DNA of 64,000 bases from Saccoglossus kowalevskii (Eukaryota > Hemichordata > Enteropneusta > Harrimaniidae). The notes beneath the pieces were generated by a model that saw nothing but the letters and a program-made list of their open reading frames with translations, had not been told where the DNA came from and made no database searches. Positions 14,401 through 64,000 of this stretch are shown piece by piece; the first letter of the stretch is position 1; every line of letters starts with the position of its first letter. Made by a program: the position numbers and the translations under genes. The DNA is taken from NCBI RefSeq assembly GCF_000003605.2, contig NW_003140817.1, positions 1 through 64,000 on the forward strand, written 5' to 3'.

Positions 14401-16506
14401 GTCATACAAGCCGTTTTCGACACAATACGATTGGAATTGTAACCTAGCTATTTCCCGTGTCTGAATATTTTGGATGAAACGGTGAGTGCATTCGCGCTAG
14501 CATGCCCGAGCCGTGACAGTTGAAATGCCATCGTGAAACACAAACACTTCAGTGCAATTGGCAGTTTTGACCGTGTCAACCCATTTTTAAACAACTACTA
14601 CTTCGTCTTGTTTTTTAAATCATGGCGATCTACGACTTGCATCATTACTGAAACGTCACATAAGGCTGTGATCATTTTTTTCGTTGTTGTGCCCATTGAT
14701 CAAATGCTGTCGTGACACACCGCGTGCAGAGCCATTCCTCGCCGAGTGATGCAAGCTTTGTTGATCACGCTATAGAGTCGCGGGCGGAGCTGCTCTATCG
14801 TTATTCAAAATCGTCTGTGTTGACATCGAAACCATTCGTGTCCGCGATTTTAGTTTATCTATGACACTGCCTTGGCAGATAAAGTGTGTGATTCGGAGGA
14901 CTAAATCAACCATTGACGCTACATTAACGTTACGTCATGTGAGATATTTCGGTACAAATTCTGTGTAACTCGTTTGGCTGAATACATGTGATGTTGTACG
15001 ATGTGTTGTCTCGCTTTCTTTCTCGGTGTCGCTACACGGGCAAGGCACCATTTTTTCTCAATCGAAATTTGTGAATTATATACCACAAAACGTGCAAACA
15101 ACAACACAATCGCATGTGTGGCGACTGTTTCTCGTTGGTGAAATTTACTGGCATGTGTACATGGTGCTGTGACTCACTTTTGGGTATTTTTAGAGATTTG
15201 TCACATCTGAAAACGCTCGTCGCGCTAAAAAAAAAACCACGCCTTCGTCTACACGATGTTGCACGTTGAAATCCCACACCATTCAAAGGACAGGCATATT
15301 TTGTGTGTGTGTAGTTTAAATGTATTGCCATGTTTGGGTGTTGGCATTATTTTTTCGCTTGGAGAACATTTGTTTTTAGTTTTGTTATTGACCACCTCAT
15401 AGCGGATCGGTATTACGTCATCGGCTGTTTAATAGGGTGTTTGAAATACACCAGGCAGCCGACTCGAATTTTACCTTTTACATTGTACTATACATACACG
15501 ATTTAGTAAAACGAATCGCCATTACTCTGACAGGACAATCACGCGGGTAAAAGTATTAAATACTTAATTTCTTAGAGCTCAAATGAAACTCGTACAATCT
15601 TAAACTTCACAACTCGTATATACTATTTCCGACGAGTTCGTATGCACCTCAACGTTACATTGCTTGTCATGGTAGTGACGTTACTAAGCGCCACTGCGCG
15701 TTGTATCTCGCCTGAGAATTAAATACACTCTCAGCGTTGTCGTTTTTTCTGTATTTCGTGTATATCCAGCATTTAAAGTTGCATTTTATAGTGTTATTGC
15801 CATCTTGAGAAGTCCTGTGCGTCTGTCAGTGGGGCGCTATTTCTTATGCTCTTAAACGCATTGGTCATACATACTCCACAATTACAGGAAACTGTATTTT
15901 ATTTTCGTTATTTTTTTTGTTTTGTTTTTTGCGGTAAATGTCAGAAGAGGATTATTGATTTATTTATTTTCACATTTTTCGTACCCATCAATAGAAACCC
16001 TGTCTGCTTTCATTCATCAACACTTGTCAGCGTTAGATGTATGCAAACTGAACGGGAAATTTTTTGTTTGTTTTTGTTTTCACGCGGCTTCCAGGCGTGC
16101 ATTGATATTATGCTACATACTGATGTAATTTATTTTTGTCAGCAAGAAATATTTTTGTTTTCTATTTGACGCGCGACTGTGCATTGTTGACATGTTGCGC
16201 AAGTGTGTGGCTTGTGGTGCACCCCTGCCCATTTTCTTAGTTTTAAATCTTGCATTTTTAAGTACAATTTTAACGTCTAGTACGTCACCTAAATATGACC
16301 CTTGTTGCATACAGGGTCGTTCATTTTATTTTCGATGTCCAAGCTGTTCGATTTTTATAAGTCTTTCAGTCTCCATCTACCCCTAGATGCAATGTTGTGA
16401 ACTTCACTAACGGTTACTTATAGCAGCTTTCACCGTGTTCGTCGATTCCACCACGCCACAGTAAACACGCTTTACAAATAACTCCTCGTTGTGTTGTTTT
16501 GCTTAG

Positions 16507-16602
16507 GACTCGATGCCGAGGTCGATCGAGTGACTCCACGTCCCAGCCAGAGAGGAGAATTCTACATTACTAAGCGGGAAAGACAACTGCGTGTCGGTAA
16601 TA
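16507..16602 (+). other. BAHCC1/TNRC18: 5' UTR segment of the BAHCC1/TNRC18-like gene, with upstream ORF
   Basis: A splice-acceptor-like sequence, a T-rich tract ending TTTTGCTTAG, finishes at 16506, suggesting that a non-coding first exon lies upstream and that this exon starts at 16507. Between there and the start codon is a complete six-codon upstream ORF (MPRSIE, 16513-16533). The main ATG at 16603 has A at -3 and G at +4. The acceptor assignment is inferred; the transcript could also simply begin nearby. Confidence 0.45.
16513..16533 (+). promoter_or_regulatory. Short upstream ORF in the 5' UTR (six codons)
   Basis: ATG-CCG-AGG-TCG-ATC-GAG-TGA, ending 69 bases before the main start codon. 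Short upstream ORFs can reduce translation of the main frame. Whether this one is in the mature mRNA depends on the transcript start, which cannot be read from the sequence. Confidence 0.4.
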
Positions 16603-63949
<47,347 letters not shown>

Positions 63950-64000
63950 GTGAGTGTGTAAAATGTCGTCATATCTCGCAGCTGCCACCATATTTCTGTA

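Larger units (their letters stand above)
451..16506. other. CpG-rich region upstream of the BAHCC1/TNRC18-like gene, no gene recognised
   Basis: About 16 kb with only short chance reading frames (the longest about 120 codons, none with recognisable domains, none flanked by convincing splice sites). CpG is frequent; for example I count 12 CpG in 14281-14460. This contrasts with the CpG-poor gene body to the right and with the first 550 bases. It probably contains the promoter, and possibly non-coding 5' exons, of the large gene starting near 16507, but I cannot point to a transcription start. A small (CTGTA)n run lies near 7231-7258. No tRNA, rRNA or transposon coding region was recognised. 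Confidence 0.6.

Noticed and set aside
15846-16169. 107-codon frame just upstream of the gene
   Set aside because: Phe-rich translation of a T-rich sequence; no start context or splice support joining it to the gene.
16591-16602. Earlier in-frame GTG as start of the large protein
   Set aside because: The ATG at 16603 has a strong context and gives the MDGR start shared with the vertebrate paralogues.

Overview
This window is nuclear DNA from an animal, most likely a marine invertebrate. It is AT-rich, its genes are cut by GT-AG introns, it carries several short inverted-repeat transposons, and it has two assembly gaps (39263-39312 and 58042-58727). A hemichordate, another basal deuterostome or a lophotrochozoan would all fit; the phylum cannot be settled from this sequence alone.

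One gene dominates. On the + strand, 13 coding exons from 16603 to 63949 encode the first 1,963 codons of a protein of the BAHCC1/TNRC18 family (winged eye in flies). These are chromatin proteins whose vertebrate members read repressive histone H3 methylation through a C-terminal BAH domain. The window ends before that domain. All 13 exons join with consistent phases and good splice sites, and together give exactly 5,889 nt. Family landmarks appear in order: the MDGR start, a TFMPEVG block, PPVGIAVA, SNLIVTG, HWLPR...PLWL...RDPATGQIVIIPSEH, DRQSLWP, a Gln-rich then Ala-rich tract, an EGIALLSEAA block, the [10 protein letters not shown] coiled coil, a GRPRKRK AT-hook and a PKKRKK nuclear signal. 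Introns 1 and 2 are very large (15.7 and 18.6 kb); the rest of the gene is compact.

Layout: 1-450 holds the amino end of a leftward gene or element, a helix-turn-helix region resembling integrase-core (DDE) transposases, running off the left edge. From 451 to 16506 is about 16 kb of CpG-rich DNA in which I recognise no gene. It contains one striking site, a 20-bp palindrome around a full CRE beside a TATA-like box. From 16507 the BAHCC1/TNRC18 gene begins with a 5' UTR segment carrying a short upstream ORF. CpG density is high from about 0.6 to 18.7 kb and then falls sharply through the gene body, as expected of an unmethylated 5' domain followed by a methylated gene body.

The introns hold three families of non-autonomous DNA transposon: TTAA-flanked elements (four copies), TA-flanked elements (two copies) and AGCTCC-ended elements with internal repeats of about 155 bp (two copies). 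They also hold several minisatellites and microsatellites. I saw no tRNA, rRNA, CRISPR array, retrovirus or LTR element. I did not find a wholly new biological system; the best leads are the unnamed conserved blocks in the large protein, the CpG domain boundary, the transposase-like fragment and a few regulatory candidates.
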